This document shows, piece after piece, positions 62,930 to 64,000 of a DNA stretch of 64,000 bases. Location of the stretch: the NCBI GenBank assembly GCA_020635435.1, contig JACJZU010000001.1, positions 1,054,001 through 1,118,000 on the forward strand. The letters run 5' to 3'. The notes beneath the pieces are model-generated. The model searched no databases. It was not told the DNA's origin and saw only the letters and a list, made by a program, of their open reading frames with translations. How positions within the stretch are numbered: the first letter of the stretch is position 1; every line of letters starts with the position of its first letter. This stretch comes from Flavobacteriales bacterium (GTDB lineage: Bacteria; Bacteroidota; Bacteroidia; NS11-12g; UBA9320). Position numbers and translations under genes: made by a program.

Positions 62930-63495
62930 CGCGTTACTTCAATCATTTTTTTTTCCTGTGCGTACATGCGTTCCAGTTGAACCTTTAATCGCCGCCGCGC
63001 CTCATTCACGTGCCATTTGCTGGTCCCTTCCGACATGCCCAACATCTCGGCGATCTCGCGGTGCTTGAAGCCGTCGATCGCGTACAGGTTGAAAACCTTA
63101 CCGGTCATTTCAGGCAAACTATTGAGCAAATTGCGCAGGTCCTTCTCCTCCAGTTTTTGCTCGCCCAGGTTTACTGTGTGCTCAGTTCCATCTCCTTCGT
63201 AGTCATCGTGCAGGGAGATCTTTGCCAACTGCCGCTGTTCCTTCCGATAGGTGTCGATCAGGTGATTCACCAATATGCGGCGGATCCATGTTGCCAGTGC
63301 AAAATCGTCTTTGTACTGATCGAGCTTTTGAAGCACTTTGTAAAAACCTTCGTTTAAGCGTTGTATGGCTTCATCGGCATCGTTCGTGTATCGGAGTGCT
63401 ATGCTGCTCATGAGCGGGAAATATTTCTTGTATAACTCATTCTGCGACCTTCGGTCATTCTTTAAGCATCCATCAACAAGTTTCCGATCGTTCAT
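62926..63495 (-). CDS. ECF-type RNA polymerase sigma-70 factor
   Basis: A 189-residue ECF sigma factor. Region 2 covers about residues 20-90 (YKKYFPLMSSIALRYTNDADEAIQRLNEGFYKVL shows the helices; TWIRRILVNHLIDTYRK) and region 4 about 120-175 (LPEMTGKVFNLYAIDGFKHREIAEMLGMSEGTSKWHVNEARRRL, HTH). Both needed regions are present. The ATG at 63495 is preferred to an upstream GTG. It overlaps the next gene by 4 bp, so the pair is translationally coupled. Confidence 0.93.
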   Translation of the reverse strand: MNDRKLVDGCLKNDRRSQNELYKKYFPLMSSIALRYTNDADEAIQRLNEGFYKVLQKLDQYKDDFALATWIRRILVNHLIDTYRKEQRQLAKISLHDDYEGDGTEHTVNLGEQKLEEKDLRNLLNSLPEMTGKVFNLYAIDGFKHREIAEMLGMSEGTSKWHVNEARRRLKVQLERMYAQEKKMIEVTR

Positions 63496-63542
63496 CAGCA
63501 CATGAAGGCCCCGAAGGGCCCTCTGTATTCATTTTTCAATTC

Positions 63543-64000
63543 TTAGTGCTTCAGCTTAACAATTTTATGCGTAGCTGTCTCACCATTTGCATGTACACGC
63601 AACCAGTAGATACCGTCCGGTACATCCTGTAAATTCAGTTTGTAAACAGATCCGGATGTTTCGCCATCCCCATCAGAATAAACGATCTGTCCCAATCCAT
63701 TCAATACTTCAACCGAGAGCTTATCTCCGGAATAATTGTTCAAGTGTACGAAGTACGATCCGCTCCCCGGATTCGGATAAACCTTGCTTGAAATGGCTGC
63801 ATCCTGCTCTTCAACGCTGAGCAGAATATTCTCATCCATTACGGAGATGGTGAATCCTTCTTGCTTCAATAAACTACCAATAGAGTCCATACCTATCGAG
63901 TCGCAATGTGTGTTGTTACAACCGGTAATTGAATCGGTAATGGTCAAACAGATCTGGTACAAGCCGAATTTCTTGTATTTGTGGTTCGGGTTTTTAATGT
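63543..64000 (-). CDS. C-terminal part of a T9SS-exported PKD-domain protein (partial)
   Basis: The frame is open to the window edge, so the gene continues beyond 64000 and only its 3' end is seen. The N-terminal part visible here (GLYQICLTITDSITGCNNTHCDS) is the end of a PKD-type beta-sandwich. The last ~75 residues are a T9SS type-A sorting domain: KVYPNPGSGSYFVHL, then GLGQIVYSDGD, DGIYWLRV and HKIVKLKH. The protein is exported and attached to the surface. The TTG at 63962 is an internal codon, not the start. Confidence 0.88.
   Translation of the reverse strand, partial: IKNPNHKYKKFGLYQICLTITDSITGCNNTHCDSIGMDSIGSLLKQEGFTISVMDENILLSVEEQDAAISSKVYPNPGSGSYFVHLNNYSGDKLSVEVLNGLGQIVYSDGDGETSGSVYKLNLQDVPDGIYWLRVHANGETATHKIVKLKH

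Overview
The window looks like a chromosomal segment of a member of the Bacteroidota, probably Flavobacteriales-like. The genus cannot be fixed from the sequence. The support is: type IX secretion (T9SS) C-terminal sorting domains, several TonB-dependent receptors and SusC/D-independent outer-membrane beta-barrels, lipoproteins with a Cys after a short hydrophobic leader, a FISUMP-domain protein, an SDR-type threonine dehydrogenase, and repeated use of the Bacteroidota promoter pattern (TTTG or TTG, about 19-22 nt, TANNTTTG), often so close to the gene that the mRNA would be almost leaderless.

Layout. 1-3.1 kb: two envelope proteins, then an accessory patch downstream of an initiator tRNA-fMet gene. 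This patch holds a higBA toxin-antitoxin pair, a small GIY-YIG nuclease, and a set of truncated tRNA-fMet 3' ends joined to intrinsic terminators. Four truncated ends plus the intact gene stand in an exact 77-bp tandem array, and two more lie further away. 3.2-7.9 kb: era, a TonB-dependent receptor and der, then two small lipoproteins. 7.9-13.5 kb (minus strand): an apparent operon anmK, T9SS cargo, amino-acid dehydrogenase, S41 protease. 13.6-18.4 kb: glycosyltransferase, threonine dehydrogenase, then a TPP riboswitch in front of a TonB-dependent receptor. 18.4-24.1 kb (minus): FISUMP lipoprotein, DUF4197 protein, GH3/beta-lactamase fusion. 24.3-29.2 kb: DUF1232 protein, exonuclease III, WYL regulator, OmpA-like and HhH proteins, Ser/Thr-rich lipoprotein. 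29.3-35.5 kb: a giant PNGase-F-like/LamG T9SS protein, an LpxH-type hydrolase, a fatty-acid desaturase. 35.5-40.5 kb: a DNA-damage-type module (SRAP peptidase divergent from a DnaE2-like polymerase and a radical SAM protein) with an operator-like palindrome at the promoter.

40.5-54.1 kb: polytopic membrane protein, M13 peptidase, a two-gene signalling pair (cNMP-domain histidine kinase plus receiver/thioredoxin-reductase fusion) followed by a PiT phosphate transporter, a TMTC-like TPR membrane protein and two related lipoproteins. 54.2-58.8 kb: an HTH-Fic protein with its own operators, an MBL-fold hydrolase and a caspase-like peptidase. 58.8-61.3 kb: a complete IS21-family insertion sequence that abuts the caspase start codon on one side and a truncated response regulator on the other. 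61.6-64 kb: a sigma factor with an anti-sigma-like membrane/beta-barrel protein, and the 3' end of another T9SS-exported protein.

The most unusual features are the tRNA-fMet 3'-end/terminator array with its cargo genes, the cNMP-kinase/receiver-flavoprotein pair, the inducible-looking DnaE2 module, the Fic autoregulation site, and the IS21 junction. All functional statements come from sequence reading only.
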